Shown here: positions 1-8,830 of the stretch, one piece after another
Position numbering within the stretch: the first letter of the stretch is position 1
How the letters are laid out: each line of letters begins with the position of its first letter
Origin: Actinacidiphila yanglinensis
Lineage (GTDB): Bacteria; Actinomycetota; Actinomycetes; Streptomycetales; Streptomycetaceae
Direction: 5' to 3'
DNA: 64,000 nt
Assembly: GCF_900107965.1 (NCBI RefSeq)
Contig: NZ_FNVU01000033.1
Location: 1 to 64,000, forward strand
Notes under the pieces: model-generated
Database searches by the model: none
Seen by the model: only the letters and a program-made list of their open reading frames with translations
What the model was told of the DNA's origin: nothing
Position numbers and translations under genes: made by a program

Positions 1-150
1 GACGAGCAGGGTGACACCGAGCGGCCCGAGGTGGGACTTGTTGGCGAACAGCAAGGCAGCCCAGACGACGGCGAACCCGAACCGCACGAAGTACAGCTGG
101 CGCAGGGCCGGCGTGAAGGAGAGGGCTGCTGGTGAGTCGACGGTGGTCAC
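1..150 (-). CDS. Membrane protein, N-terminal part only (runs off left edge)
   Basis: Fifty codons are visible from a GTG start at 150, and the frame is open to the window edge. An AAAGGA ribosome site sits six bases upstream. The visible part starts with a short polar stretch, then has a hydrophobic segment rich in F, V, A, L and W (about residues 20-36) and the beginning of a second one. This fits a small polytopic membrane protein and resembles Streptomyces proteins of the DUF308/HdeD kind, but too little is visible to name it. It is transcribed from a promoter with two copies of the 14-bp dyad shared with the hydrolase/HyuAB operon, secY and the FAD oxidase, so it probably belongs to that regulon. 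Confidence 0.7.
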   Translation of the reverse strand, partial: MTTVDSPAALSFTPALRQLYFVRFGFAVVWAALLFANKSHLGPLGVTLLV

Positions 151-242
151 GATGATCCTTTCGGGACGGGGTGAAGGCGGTCCGGCAGGTGACACGGCCG
201 GCCGCGGGAGGGGTGAGGGCGGCGGGCCGTCGGACCCGCCAC

Positions 243-313
243 CGAGAACGAACGTTCTCTCTCGCATCATCAGCATGGCAACTCCGTCGCGCCCTGTCAA
301 GACCGAACGTTCT
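243..313 (-). promoter_or_regulatory. Promoter P1 with two TetR-type operators
   Basis: Read on the minus strand: dyad (300-313), then TTGACA (-35, 295-300), a 17-bp spacer, CATGCT (-10, 272-277), then a second dyad at 245-258 (AGAACGAACGTTCT, symmetric except for its centre). The upstream dyad abuts the -35 box and the downstream dyad lies around +10, so a bound repressor would block polymerase. The same layout is found at 7387-7428, 18266-18331 and 21270-21330. The rest of 151-370 shows no gene. Confidence 0.75.
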
Positions 314-370
314 CCCCGCTGCACCCGGCCGCCCCCTGGCGTGCTCACCGGTGGGACCCGGCCCCCCGGC

Positions 371-2692
371 TCAGGGGGCGTAGAGGTCGACCGGGAGGGG
401 GTGGTCGACCGGCACCACGCGGGAGTTGACGGCCGTGAGGCAGCCCGGGCAGAGCAGCTGCCGGAAGACGACCTCCGCGTCGACGTACACCGAAGGGTCG
501 TGCCAGATGTGCGGGCCCGCCTCGGTTGGTGCCGCGTCGCGGCGGGCCAGGGCGGCGAAGAACGCGCCGCCGGCCAGCGGCCCGACCGCGTACCCGCAGT
601 GGACGCACACCACCGTGCCGCCGTCCGGCGACTCCCGGACGGCGAGGTTGTCGTCGAGCCGGCGGACCTCGTCCAGGTCCGGTCGCGTGCCGATCGGCGC
701 GAGCGCGGCAGCGGGCAGCCCGGCGCCCGCGGCGCGCCGCCGCCGCAGCCGTTCCCGGCGCTCCTCGGTCGCGTCCCCCCGCACCTCGCCGTCCTCGCCG
801 AGCACGACGCCGTAGACGTCCCGGGCTGCGTCCACCGACACCCGGACCTGCCGCACGTCGTCGCGGACCCGCTCGGCCGGGCGCAGCAGCGGGTCGCCGT
901 ATCCACCGCCGGCCTGCCAGTGCAGGTAGAGCGCGTCGCCGGGGCCGAGGTCCGACTCCCCCTCGCAGGGGAGCACCTCGGTCGTGCCGCCGAGCTCGCC
1001 CAGGTCGGCGGGGATGGTGGTCGCCCGCACGAGCTGCGGGACGCCGATGCCGCGCACCACCAGGTCGAGCTGGGAGTTCCCGGGATATCCCCCGGCCAGC
1101 CCGACGTTCTGGTTCGCGACCTTGCCGGTCCCCGAGACGACCAGGGACATCGTCCCCTTCTGGTCGGGGTGCTGCACGTAGCAGACCGAGCCGCTCATCC
1201 CGCCGCGCTGCCGGCCCGGTCCGCCGGAGTCGGTCTGCTCGCGCCGCCACAGGGCGACGAGGGGATAGAGGTACTCGGTCATCTCGACGTCGGGCGCCCG
1301 GGCGGAGGGGATGATGAGCCGGCCGCCGGTGTCGACACCGTCGTGGTGCACCTGGGCCCCGTAGCCGCCGGCCATCACGTCGAAGATCGGGGACACGAAA
1401 CCCTTGCTGCCGCCCCCGCGGACGTCGACGCCGGAGACGACGCACAGGTCGGTGGTGCCGTTGCAGATCGACTGCACGTCGTCGCGGTGGGCCGGTTCGG
1501 CGTCCAGCATCTTGGCGAGCACCTCGGCGACCAGGTTGCCCGAGCCCCACGCCGGACCGAACGGTCCCTTGCCCACCGCGGCCGGGAACGAGGCGTTGGT
1601 GAGGGTGTCCTCGTCGGTGACGATCTCGAAGCAGCGCATCAACCCGCCCGCGGCCCACGGGATGTCGCCGGCCAGCAGCGGCAGCAGGGTGAAGACGATC
1701 CCCGCGCGCAGGCCCGGGTAGGGGCAGTTGATGATGCCGGTCTGCCCGGCGGTGCCGCGGAAGTCGAAGACGAGCCGGTCGGCCTCCTTGGTCATCGCGA
1801 CCTTGATGGGGTGCAGGCCGCGGTCACCGGTGCGCGACTGCTCCTGGTAACCGACCGCGCTCCACGTCCCGTCGGGCAGGGCCGCGAGCTTGGCGCGCAG
1901 CCGGCGCTCGGCGTCGTCCATCATCCGGCGCATGACGCCCTTGACGGTGTCGGCGCCGTACTTGGCGATCAGCCGGAGGATCTGCTCGCCCGCGTTCTTG
2001 TTGGCGGCGACCTTGGCCCGCAGGTCGAGGCCGACCAGGTGCGGAAGGCGGGATCGGCGGACCCAGGCGTCGGCGACGTCGCGCTGCAGCACGCCGTCGC
2101 GCACCACCTTGAGCGGCGGCGTGGGCACCGCCTCGCCGAACACGTCCTGGGCCGAGGGGCTGAAGGAGCCCGGCCGCGGCCCGCCCAGGTCGACCTGGTG
2201 GGCGATCGCCGTCGTCCACCCGAACAGCCTGCCCTCGTGGAAGATCGGGGCCAGCACCGCCGCGTCGTTCTGGTGCAGCCCGCCGCCGATCCACGGGTCG
2301 TTGCACAGGAACATGTCGCCCTCGGCGATGCCCGGGTTGTCGCTGCGGTGCCGCAGCGTCCAGACGACGGCCAGGTCCATCGAGCCGATCAGCCCGACGT
2401 TGTACGCGCCGACCTGGACCTGCTCGCCGAGTTCGTCGCAGATGGAGAAGTTGAAGTCGTTGGACTCGGTGACGACGTGCGAGCCCGACATCCGCCGCAG
2501 CGTCTCGCCCATCTCCTGGGTGATCGCCCACAGCCGGTGCCGGACGACCTCGTAGGTCAGCGCGTCGACCCGGTCGCCGTGCCCGTCGTCGATCCGGTGC
2601 AGCCGCAGGGTGGGCGAGATCTGCCGCAGCAGTTCCTCGCGGGGCAGCGGCCGGCTGGTGAACTCGTCCGCGCCGGGGATCTTGGATGTCAT
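371..2692 (-). CDS. hyuB: HyuB-type hydantoinase B/acetone carboxylase alpha-like protein fused to a zinc-ribbon tail
   Basis: 773 residues from ATG at 2692, with GAGGA upstream and only 11 bases after the hyuA stop. Residues about 20-600 are a full hydantoinase B/oxoprolinase domain, with the GDMFLCNDPW stretch, QVDLGG and the glycine-rich GGGYGDPL end. Family members pair with HyuA to hydrolyse 5-oxoproline or hydantoins, or to carboxylate ketones with ATP. The last ~80 residues add CVHCG (about 696-700) and CPGC (about 748-751), a four-cysteine zinc ribbon like the separate small gamma subunit of acetone/acetophenone carboxylases. That favours a carboxylase role over hydantoinase. The substrate is unknown. 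The FAD hydroxylase and C-C hydrolase upstream suggest an aromatic or ketone intermediate. The coding sequence itself is intact. Confidence 0.85.
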   Translation of the reverse strand: MTSKIPGADEFTSRPLPREELLRQISPTLRLHRIDDGHGDRVDALTYEVVRHRLWAITQEMGETLRRMSGSHVVTESNDFNFSICDELGEQVQVGAYNVGLIGSMDLAVVWTLRHRSDNPGIAEGDMFLCNDPWIGGGLHQNDAAVLAPIFHEGRLFGWTTAIAHQVDLGGPRPGSFSPSAQDVFGEAVPTPPLKVVRDGVLQRDVADAWVRRSRLPHLVGLDLRAKVAANKNAGEQILRLIAKYGADTVKGVMRRMMDDAERRLRAKLAALPDGTWSAVGYQEQSRTGDRGLHPIKVAMTKEADRLVFDFRGTAGQTGIINCPYPGLRAGIVFTLLPLLAGDIPWAAGGLMRCFEIVTDEDTLTNASFPAAVGKGPFGPAWGSGNLVAEVLAKMLDAEPAHRDDVQSICNGTTDLCVVSGVDVRGGGSKGFVSPIFDVMAGGYGAQVHHDGVDTGGRLIIPSARAPDVEMTEYLYPLVALWRREQTDSGGPGRQRGGMSGSVCYVQHPDQKGTMSLVVSGTGKVANQNVGLAGGYPGNSQLDLVVRGIGVPQLVRATTIPADLGELGGTTEVLPCEGESDLGPGDALYLHWQAGGGYGDPLLRPAERVRDDVRQVRVSVDAARDVYGVVLGEDGEVRGDATEERRERLRRRRAAGAGLPAAALAPIGTRPDLDEVRRLDDNLAVRESPDGGTVVCVHCGYAVGPLAGGAFFAALARRDAAPTEAGPHIWHDPSVYVDAEVVFRQLLCPGCLTAVNSRVVPVDHPLPVDLYAP

Positions 2693-2703
2693 GGAAGCCG
2701 TCC

Positions 2704-4793
2704 TCACTGGTAGCGCAGCACGAGGTTGCCGAGATGGTCGACGTGGCCGGTGGCGCCCGCGGGGACCACGACCACCGTGGTCGGGACATCGACGACGGCC
2801 GGACCGACGAGCGTGTGGCCGGCGCGCAGCCGGGCGTACTCGTAGACGGGGGTGGGCACGAAACCGGTCTGCGAGTCGAGACAGACCGCGCGTTCGCCGA
2901 TCAGGGCCTCCGCCGGGTCGGGGCCGTCGGCCCGGGGGACGGTGGGCAGCCTGACCGGAAAGCCGAGGCCGGCCTTGGCCCGTACGCGGTAGGTGATCGC
3001 CTGCACGCCGGCCTCGCGGTAGCCGGCGCCGCTGCCGTTGATGCGCTCGTACTGCTCCTCGAAGCGCTCCAGGATCTCCTCGCCGGTGCGCTCGGTGAAC
3101 TCCGCGTCCGGTACCGGGGTCGCGAGTTCGGTGACCTGCATCGAGTACCGCAGATCGATCTCGCGCTGCAGCGTCACGTCGTGGAACGTCACCTTCTGCC
3201 GGTCCAGCGCCTGCCGCAGATCGGCTTCCAGGCGGGCGAAGTGGGCCGCGAGCACCGGGGGCGCGACCGGGAAGGACGACGGGTCGGAGAGCTCGGCGCT
3301 CATGACGATGTCCGAGGCCGCCAGCCCGTAGGCGGAGAACGCCGAGGCGACGGGCCCCAGGGGCACGACGACCTCGCTCACCCCCAGGTCCTGGCAGTAG
3401 CCGGCGCAGTGGGCGGGGCCGGCGCCGCCGAAGGCGTAGGCGACGAAGTCGCGGGGGTCGTAGCCGGCCTGCACCACGGCCCGGCGCAGGAGGTCGCCGG
3501 CCTGCGCGTTCTGCACCTCGTGGATGGCGATGGCGGCCTCCTCGACGGTCAGGCCGAGCGGCTCGCCCACGTGCTCCCGGATCGCCTCCCGTGCCAGGTC
3601 GATCCGCAGCGGCTTGCGGCCGCCCAGCAGCCCGCGGGGACTGAGGATGCCGAGCACCAGGTTCGCGTCGGTGTTCGTGGGGCGGGTGCCGCCGTTGCCG
3701 TAGCAGGCGGGACCGGGGACGGCCTCGGCGCTCTGCGGGCCCAGCCGCAGGTTGCCCAGGCCAGTGCCCCGCCACCCGAACCGATGGTGTGCACGCGGAT
3801 GGTGGCCGCGTTGATCGGGAACTGGTTCACCACGGAACCCGGCGCCATGACCGGCTCCCCGTCCACGATGAGCCCGGCCAGGAACGTGGTGCCGCCGACG
3901 TCGGTGGTGATGACGTTGCGGTGCCCGAGTTGCTCGGCCAGGCGCATCCCGCCGATGACGCCGCCGGACAGCACGGACCCGACGGTGGTGATGGCGTGCT
4001 CGGGTGCCCGGTCGGCGGTGATGGTGCCGCCTTCGCTCTGCATCACCAGCAGCGGCCCCTTGAGCCCGCGCTCCTCCAACTGCCTCTGCAGGGGCAGGAG
4101 ATACGTGCGCAGCCGCGGGCCCACCTGGGCGTTCATGATCGTCGTGGAGGTCCGGGCGAACTCGCGGATGCGCGGGCTGACCTCCGAGGAGAGCGTGACG
4201 TACACGTCCGGGTCGATCTCGTGGATCAGCTCGCGGACGCGCTGCTCGTGGGCGCCGTTCTTGAACGACCACAGCAGGCACACCGCGATCGCCTCGACGC
4301 CCTGGTCCAGCAGGGATCTCGCGACGCGGCGGACCTCGTCCTCGTCCAGCGGGACCAGTACCTTGCCGGCGTGGTCGATCCGCTCGGTGACCTCCAGCGC
4401 CCGGTACTTCGGGATCAGCGGCGCGGGCTTGCGCTGCCGGAGGGTGTCCTGGATCTCGTGGGCCGACCGGCCGAGCGTGCGGCCCTCGGCGTTCATGATG
4501 TAGATCGCGTCCCGGTGGCCCTTCGTGGCGATGAGCCCGACCTCGGCCACCTGGCCCTGGACGAGGGCGTTGATCGACGCGGTGGTGCCGTGGGCGATGT
4601 AGTCGGTCTGCGTGAGCAGTTCGCCGACCTCGATGCCCAGCCCGTCCGCGATGTCCTCGATCGCACGCATGACACCGATCTCGCGGTGCGGCGGCGTCGT
4701 CGGCGTCTTGGCCGACACGATCCGGCCGCAACCGTCCGAGGCGACCGCGTCGGTGAACGTGCCGCCCACGTCGATGCCCAATGCGTATGACAT
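2704..4793 (-). pseudogene. hyuA: HyuA-type hydantoinase A/acetone carboxylase beta-like gene, split by a frameshift
   Basis: ATG at 4793 follows AGGAGG. The N-terminal part reads GIDVGGTFTDAV (ASKHA-type ATP-binding loop) and continues through DVGGTTFLAG to the conserved IGSGGGALAW near 3770. There the frame is lost. The C-terminal two thirds of the conserved signature (LRLGPQSAEAVPGPACYG, then FGGAGPAHC) continues in another frame to the stop at 2704. Family alignments have about four extra residues between the W and the LR-GPQSA block, so a deletion of 1+3n bases (13 is the simplest guess) at about 3762-3770 explains both the gap and the shift. The total of ~695 codons is normal for HyuA. 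It is either a true inactivating mutation or a sequence error. Codon use stays normal on both sides, so any mutation is recent. Confidence 0.8.
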
Positions 4794-4823
4794 GTGCGTC
4801 CTCCTGGTGATCCCTGGTGATCT

Positions 4824-6455
4824 CTACCGCGGGTGGGCGGCGACCCGCCCGGTGACTGTGTGCAGGACCTCGGCGGGGCGGGCGTGCTCCCCGCCCATCC
4901 AGGCGACGTGCTGGTCGGGGCGCACCAGCAGCAACTCGGCGGGATACCGGTCGGGTCGGCGCACCGGCAGGTCGACCACGGTCAGCGGGATCCCGAGGGC
5001 GCGCGCCGCCGAGGTCCAGGACGCCACGTCGGCGCGCGTGTCGGTGCGCAGCAGGGTGAAGTCGGGGCCGAGCAGGTCGAGTACGGACCGGTCACCGTCG
5101 AGCCAGACGTGCGGCAACCGGAAGCCGGGCCGCGCGCGTTGCAGGTGGTCGCCCATGGTGATCGCGGCCCGGCCCCCGCCGCCGACCACCAGGGGTGAAT
5201 CCGCGTAGTGGTAGCCGAAGCTGAACCCGTCCGGCGAGTAGCGGGGCGGCTCCGTGACCGCGAGCCGGCCGGCGAACTCCGCGCGGGCCCGCTCGCCGTC
5301 CGGGCCGGGCAGGTGGATGTCCGGCGAGTACTCCGCGTACGCGCTGCGCGCCGCCGTCCCCACCGCGCGGGCGAACTGCTCGCCCACCGGCTTGCGTTCG
5401 CGCTCGTACGCGTCCAACACCTCGGGGGGCGCCCAGCGATGGTGGACCGCCGCCAGCATCCAGGACAGCGTCGCCGCGTCCTGGATCCCCGCGTTCATGC
5501 CGAACCCCCCGACCGGGATCCAGATGTGGGCGGCGTCGCCGGCCAGGAACACCCGCCCGGCGCGGTACCGCTGGGCCACGAGCCGGCGTCCGGTCCAGCG
5601 CACCACGCCGAGCACCTCGTGCGCGACGGGTTCTCCCACCGCCTCCCGCAGGAGCTCGTCGGGGTCCTCGCCCTCGGTGTCGTGGTCGGGGGCGAAGGCG
5701 ACGTGGTGGAGCCACAGCTCGTCGCCGTCGACGGCGATCAGCGAGGAGATCCGGCCGCCGTAGGTCCAGTACGTCCACGCCGGGTCCCGGGCCGCCAGCC
5801 GGCCGAGCGCGGGCGAGCGGAGGAAGGTCGACACGAACCGCTGGATCGCGTCGACACCCTCGTAGCTGATGCCGAGTTGGCGGCGAACGGTGCTGCGGGC
5901 GCCGTCGCAGCCGACCACGTACCCGCAGTGCAGGGTGCGCCGCACGCCGGAGGACTCCACGACCGCCTCGACGTGGTCGTCGTCCTGGCGGAGCCCGACC
6001 AGCCGGGTGCCCCGTTCGAGGGTCAGTCCGGGAAGCCCGCGCGCGTGCCGCTCCAGGATCGGTTCGAGGAACAGCTGCGAGATCCGGTGCTGCGGCTCCG
6101 GGGTGGGCCAGTCCTCCTTGCCGGCGCCGTCCAGGACGTCGCGCGCGGCCGGCAGGTCGATGCGGAAGATCTCCGCGCCGGTCAGGGTGGTCCGGTACCG
6201 GATGGACGTGGGGTGGTCCTCGGGCAGCCCGGCGCGCCGGATGTCGTCCGCGATGCCGAGCCGCCGGAAGATCTCCATGGACCGCGCGGAGGTGGTGTTG
6301 CACCGGGGGTTGACGGCCCGTTCCCCGCTCTCCTCCACGACGTGGCACGCCACGCCACGCCGGGCCAGGTCGATGGCGAGGGTCAGCCCGGCCGGGCCGG
6401 CACCGACGACCAGGACCTCGACCCGCTCCGCACCGCTGCTCGTCGGATGTGTCAT
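4824..6455 (-). CDS. FAD-dependent aromatic hydroxylase (PHBH/MhpA-like)
   Basis: 543 residues. The N-terminal GAGPAG (residues 18-23) is the Rossmann ADP-binding motif. GDAAH followed by P-GG-GMN-G--DA (about 302-325) is the second FAD motif of group A flavoprotein monooxygenases, and a thioredoxin-like C-terminal region follows. Family members hydroxylate phenolic rings with NAD(P)H and O2 (phenol, resorcinol, 3-hydroxyphenylpropionate, chlorophenols). The ATG start (6453-6455) overlaps the stop of the upstream hydrolase as ATGA, so the two are translationally coupled. hyuA follows 30 bases downstream. The same repressed promoter drives the set. The substrate cannot be read from sequence. 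Confidence 0.88.
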   Translation of the reverse strand: MTHPTSSGAERVEVLVVGAGPAGLTLAIDLARRGVACHVVEESGERAVNPRCNTTSARSMEIFRRLGIADDIRRAGLPEDHPTSIRYRTTLTGAEIFRIDLPAARDVLDGAGKEDWPTPEPQHRISQLFLEPILERHARGLPGLTLERGTRLVGLRQDDDHVEAVVESSGVRRTLHCGYVVGCDGARSTVRRQLGISYEGVDAIQRFVSTFLRSPALGRLAARDPAWTYWTYGGRISSLIAVDGDELWLHHVAFAPDHDTEGEDPDELLREAVGEPVAHEVLGVVRWTGRRLVAQRYRAGRVFLAGDAAHIWIPVGGFGMNAGIQDAATLSWMLAAVHHRWAPPEVLDAYERERKPVGEQFARAVGTAARSAYAEYSPDIHLPGPDGERARAEFAGRLAVTEPPRYSPDGFSFGYHYADSPLVVGGGGRAAITMGDHLQRARPGFRLPHVWLDGDRSVLDLLGPDFTLLRTDTRADVASWTSAARALGIPLTVVDLPVRRPDRYPAELLLVRPDQHVAWMGGEHARPAEVLHTVTGRVAAHPR

Positions 6456-7237
6456 GTGCTCAGGAACTCCCCTACCAGGCTGCAGAATTCGTCCGGCCGG
6501 TCGACGTGGATCCAGTGCCCGGCCCCCGCCACCACGGCGAGGCGGGCGTCGGGCAGGGCGCGGACCAGGCGCTCGGAGACCTCGACCGGCGAGACCCGGT
6601 CGCGTTCCCCGTGCAGCGCGAGCACCGGGCCGGCGATCCCGCTGGGATCGACCGGTGGAGGGCCGCCGGGGTCCGCGGGGGCGAACATCGACCGGAACGC
6701 CTGCTCCGCGCCCGGGCGCAGGGCCTGCCGCAGCCGGATCCGGGCGAGCTCGTCGAGGAGTGCCGGGTGGGCGCTCTCGTCGGCGACCAGCCGGGCGAGG
6801 GTGGCGCGCATGGAGCGCTCGGTCGGGTCCTCGTAGAAGGGCACCGCGGCGGGCAACGGCCCGCTGCCGGCTCCTCCCATGACGACCGCGCGGGCGATCC
6901 GTTCGGGCGCCAGGGACATGAGGGCCAGCGCGGCGGCCCCGCCCGCGGCCGAGTTGCCCACCAGATGCACGCGTGCCAGGCCGTCGCGGTCGAGGATGCC
7001 CAGTACCTGCCGCGCCCGGGCCCTCGCCCAGGCACCCGGGCCCTTGATCCCGCTCGATCCGGCGATCTGCGTGCCGAAACCGAGCAGGTCCGGCGCCAGG
7101 CAGCGGAACTCGCCGGCCAGCCGGAAGCGCACGGCCGCCCAGTTGCTCTCGGCGTCGACCCCCGGTCCGCCACCGTGGAGCAGGACGAGCGGGATGTCGC
7201 CGTCCTGACGGCCGGCGGTCTCGGATGCGGACGGCAC
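6452..7237 (-). CDS. Alpha/beta hydrolase, MhpC-like (meta-cleavage product hydrolase family)
   Basis: 261 residues from GTG at 7237, chosen because GAGGAGG lies seven bases upstream; the more distal GTG at 7279 lacks such a site. HGGGPG (21-26) is the oxyanion region, GNSAAGG places the nucleophile at Ser96, GERDRVSP gives the acid Asp and GAGHWIHVDRP the His. The HGGGPG/GNS pattern is typical of C-C hydrolases of aromatic catabolism such as MhpC and BphD. No extradiol dioxygenase is encoded nearby, so a beta-ketoacid or ester substrate is equally possible. It is the first gene of the hydrolase-hydroxylase-hyuA-hyuB operon. Confidence 0.85.
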   Translation of the reverse strand: MPSASETAGRQDGDIPLVLLHGGGPGVDAESNWAAVRFRLAGEFRCLAPDLLGFGTQIAGSSGIKGPGAWARARARQVLGILDRDGLARVHLVGNSAAGGAAALALMSLAPERIARAVVMGGAGSGPLPAAVPFYEDPTERSMRATLARLVADESAHPALLDELARIRLRQALRPGAEQAFRSMFAPADPGGPPPVDPSGIAGPVLALHGERDRVSPVEVSERLVRALPDARLAVVAGAGHWIHVDRPDEFCSLVGEFLST

Positions 7238-7341
7238 CTGCGACCTCCTCGACGCACCACGTCTGTATGTAGCGTTCACTCTACGACCCCGAGGAGGCGT
7301 TGGCTACAGCGCGACCGGGACCACGACGGCCATGCCCAGGC

Positions 7342-7379
7342 CCACGGCCACGGGCCACGGGCCACGGGCCACGGCCACC
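7342..7379. repeat. Heptamer tandem repeat (CCACGGG) in the operon leader
   Basis: Five to six imperfect copies of CCACGGG/CCACGGC lie between the operon's -10 box and its ribosome site, in the untranslated leader. This could form alternative G/C-rich stems or may simply be a slippage product. Confidence 0.6.
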
Positions 7380-7386
7380 GAGCGCC

Positions 7387-7428
7387 AGGATGGCAACCGC
7401 CGCCGTTCCCGTCAAGACCGAACGTTCT
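7387..7428 (-). promoter_or_regulatory. Promoter P2 of the hydrolase-hydroxylase-hyuAB operon, with operator
   Basis: Minus strand: dyad AGAACGTTCGGTCT (7415-7428), TTGACG (7410-7415), 17-bp spacer, CATCCT (7387-7392). Together with a reverse copy at 7437-7450 it forms an inverted repeat with 14-base arms (7418-7431 and 7437-7450, 13 of 14 paired, 5-base loop) at the centre of the divergent region shared with the TetR gene. Unlike P1, P3 and P4, I see no second dyad downstream of the -10 box. Confidence 0.75.
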
Positions 7429-7439
7429 CCCCTGGCGGG

Positions 7440-7500
7440 AGAACGCTCGGTTGCGGCCGCGGGGCAATTTCCCTGGTCCGCACTAGAGACCGAACGTTCT
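7440..7500 (+). promoter_or_regulatory. Promoter region of the TetR gene at 7523 with two operators (autoregulation)
   Basis: On the plus strand a degenerate dyad AGAACGCTCGGTTG (7440-7453) runs into TTGCGG, the position held by TTGACA in the other promoters. A full dyad AGACCGAACGTTCT lies at 7487-7500, 22 bases before the start codon. This mirrors the operator-promoter-operator plan of P1, P3 and P4 and marks this TetR as the likely regulator. The -10 box is uncertain (CACTAG at 7481-7486 is one candidate). Confidence 0.65.
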
Positions 7501-7522
7501 TCCGTTTGTTAACCTGGTCAGC

Positions 7523-8107
7523 ATGAGTCGGAGTACAGAAGGCGGCAGCATCTCCGAGGCGAGAGAGCGGCTGCTCAACACAGCAACCCGGATCTTCTAC
7601 ACGGAGGGGATCCATTCCGTCGGCGTCGACCGGATCGTCGAGGAAGCCAAGGTGACCCGGGCCACCCTGTACCGGCACTTCTCGGGCAAGGACGACCTGG
7701 TCCTGGCATACCTCTCGCTGGCCGACCAGGGCATCCGCGGGCAGGTCGCCACCGCCGTCGCGAGCAGCGAATCGGCGCCCGACCAGGTCCGGGCCGTCGC
7801 CAAGTCGATCACCGCGGGCATCCGGTCCCCCGGATTCCGCGGCTGCGCCTTCCTCAACGCGGTGGCCGAGTACCCCGATGCCTCGCACCCGATCCACCAG
7901 TCCGTCATGGCCCACCGCGAGTGGTTCCTGAACACCGTCACGGATCTGCTGGCACAGACGGGCGGCGGACCCGCCGACGCCGCCGGCCGGCACCTGGTCA
8001 TGCTCCGCGACGGCGCGATGGCGGCCGGCTGCCTCTTCGACCCGGAGCTGATCTCCGACACCTTCCTGCACGGCGTCGAAGGCATCCTGCACGCGCGCAC
8101 GGCCTGA
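7523..8107 (+). CDS. TetR-family regulator, probable repressor of the dyad regulon
   Basis: 194 residues from ATG at 7523 (no strong ribosome site). The N-terminal helix-turn-helix reads VDRIVEEAKVTRATLYRHFSGKDDLVLAYL (split as two helices around residues 30-60), typical of TetR proteins. The ligand domain has GFRGCAFLNAVAEYPD and RDGAM blocks shared with the TetR genes at 10436 and 12501, so the three are paralogues. It is divergent from the hydrolase operon, and operators flank its own promoter. I infer that it represses itself, the operon, the left-edge membrane protein, secY and the FAD oxidase. The inducing ligand is unknown, perhaps an operon substrate. Confidence 0.88.
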   Translation: MSRSTEGGSISEARERLLNTATRIFYTEGIHSVGVDRIVEEAKVTRATLYRHFSGKDDLVLAYLSLADQGIRGQVATAVASSESAPDQVRAVAKSITAGIRSPGFRGCAFLNAVAEYPDASHPIHQSVMAHREWFLNTVTDLLAQTGGGPADAAGRHLVMLRDGAMAAGCLFDPELISDTFLHGVEGILHARTA

Positions 8108-8118
8108 GTCACCGAGCG

Positions 8119-8154
8119 GCCGGGCCGCCCGGGAGGCCGGCGCCTCGGCCCGGC
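8119..8154. terminator. Hairpin between convergent TetR genes
   Basis: GCCGGGCCG (8119-8127) pairs with CGGCCCGGC (8146-8154) across 18 bases, in the 78-base gap between two converging genes. No T run follows, as is usual for actinomycete terminators, so it could serve both directions. Confidence 0.5.
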
Positions 8155-8185
8155 GCGTTCCCGCCCGGAAACCGCCGTGAATCCG

Positions 8186-8830
8186 CTAGGAAGCGCGTCC
8201 TGACGCGCGGTCACGCTGCTCCGCGAGACCGCGGACCAGGGAGACGATGCCGTCGACGTGCGAGCTGTAGCTCACGCCGTCGAAGCTGTTGGTCACCGAC
8301 AACCCGTCCATCATGGCCCGGCCGAGCACGGCGATCCGGTCGACGAACGCCTCGTCGACCTCCCCGCCGTCCGGCGCGAACACGGGGGTGAGGGCCTCCA
8401 CCCACGAGGCGTGGGCGTAGTCGCGGATCCGGCGCACGGTGTGCGTCACCGGATCCGTCTCCTTGTGCGGGCCGACGCTGATGGCCAGCAGCAGGCGGAG
8501 GTACTCCGGCCGCTGGTCAAGGGAGTTGCACGCCGCGGTGACCCACTTCTCGAAGCGCTCGAGCGGCGCGTGCTCGTCGAAGGACGAGGGGTTCGGGAAC
8601 GTGGCGTGCAGTTCGTCGAAGGTGCGCTCCAGCAGGGCCGCCAGGACGCCGAGCTTGTTCCCGAAGTGGTAGTAGATCGAACTCGGGGGCAGCCCGGAGG
8701 TGGCGCTCAGGTCCGAGATGGCCATCCCGTCGTATCCCCGGCTCGTGATGAGGGCCCGGGCGGCGTCCAGGATGACGTCGCGGCTGCTCACGCCGGCAGC
8801 GGTCGTTGCGGATCTCGGTTCCTTCACCAC
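8186..8830 (-). CDS. TetR-family regulator
   Basis: 214 residues from GTG at 8830; a second GTG at 8827 is equally possible because no clear ribosome site decides. The helix-turn-helix region includes MAISDLSATSGLPPSSIYYHF and GNK, followed by a helical ligand domain of the AcrR type. It is less related to the three-member TetR group around it. It ends converging on the TetR gene at 7523. The 157 bases upstream hold the long inverted repeat 8914-8966, which could be its operator. The target is unknown; the gene upstream (Ohr) is on the same strand but has its own unit. Confidence 0.82.
   Translation of the reverse strand: MVKEPRSATTAAGVSSRDVILDAARALITSRGYDGMAISDLSATSGLPPSSIYYHFGNKLGVLAALLERTFDELHATFPNPSSFDEHAPLERFEKWVTAACNSLDQRPEYLRLLLAISVGPHKETDPVTHTVRRIRDYAHASWVEALTPVFAPDGGEVDEAFVDRIAVLGRAMMDGLSVTNSFDGVSYSSHVDGIVSLVRGLAEQRDRASGRAS

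Noticed and set aside
11..2713. 900-residue open frame on the plus strand
   Set aside because: It is antisense to the well-conserved HyuB gene, has no ribosome site, and is very rich in Arg, Pro and Gly, as expected for a shadow frame in high-GC DNA.
3750..3790. Programmed ribosomal frameshift in hyuA
   Set aside because: No slippery heptamer or following stem is evident, and residues are missing relative to the family, which a programmed shift would not explain.
7237..7279. Upstream GTG start for the MhpC-like hydrolase
   Set aside because: The extra 14 residues lack conservation features and no ribosome site precedes the GTG at 7279, whereas GAGGAGG precedes the GTG at 7237.
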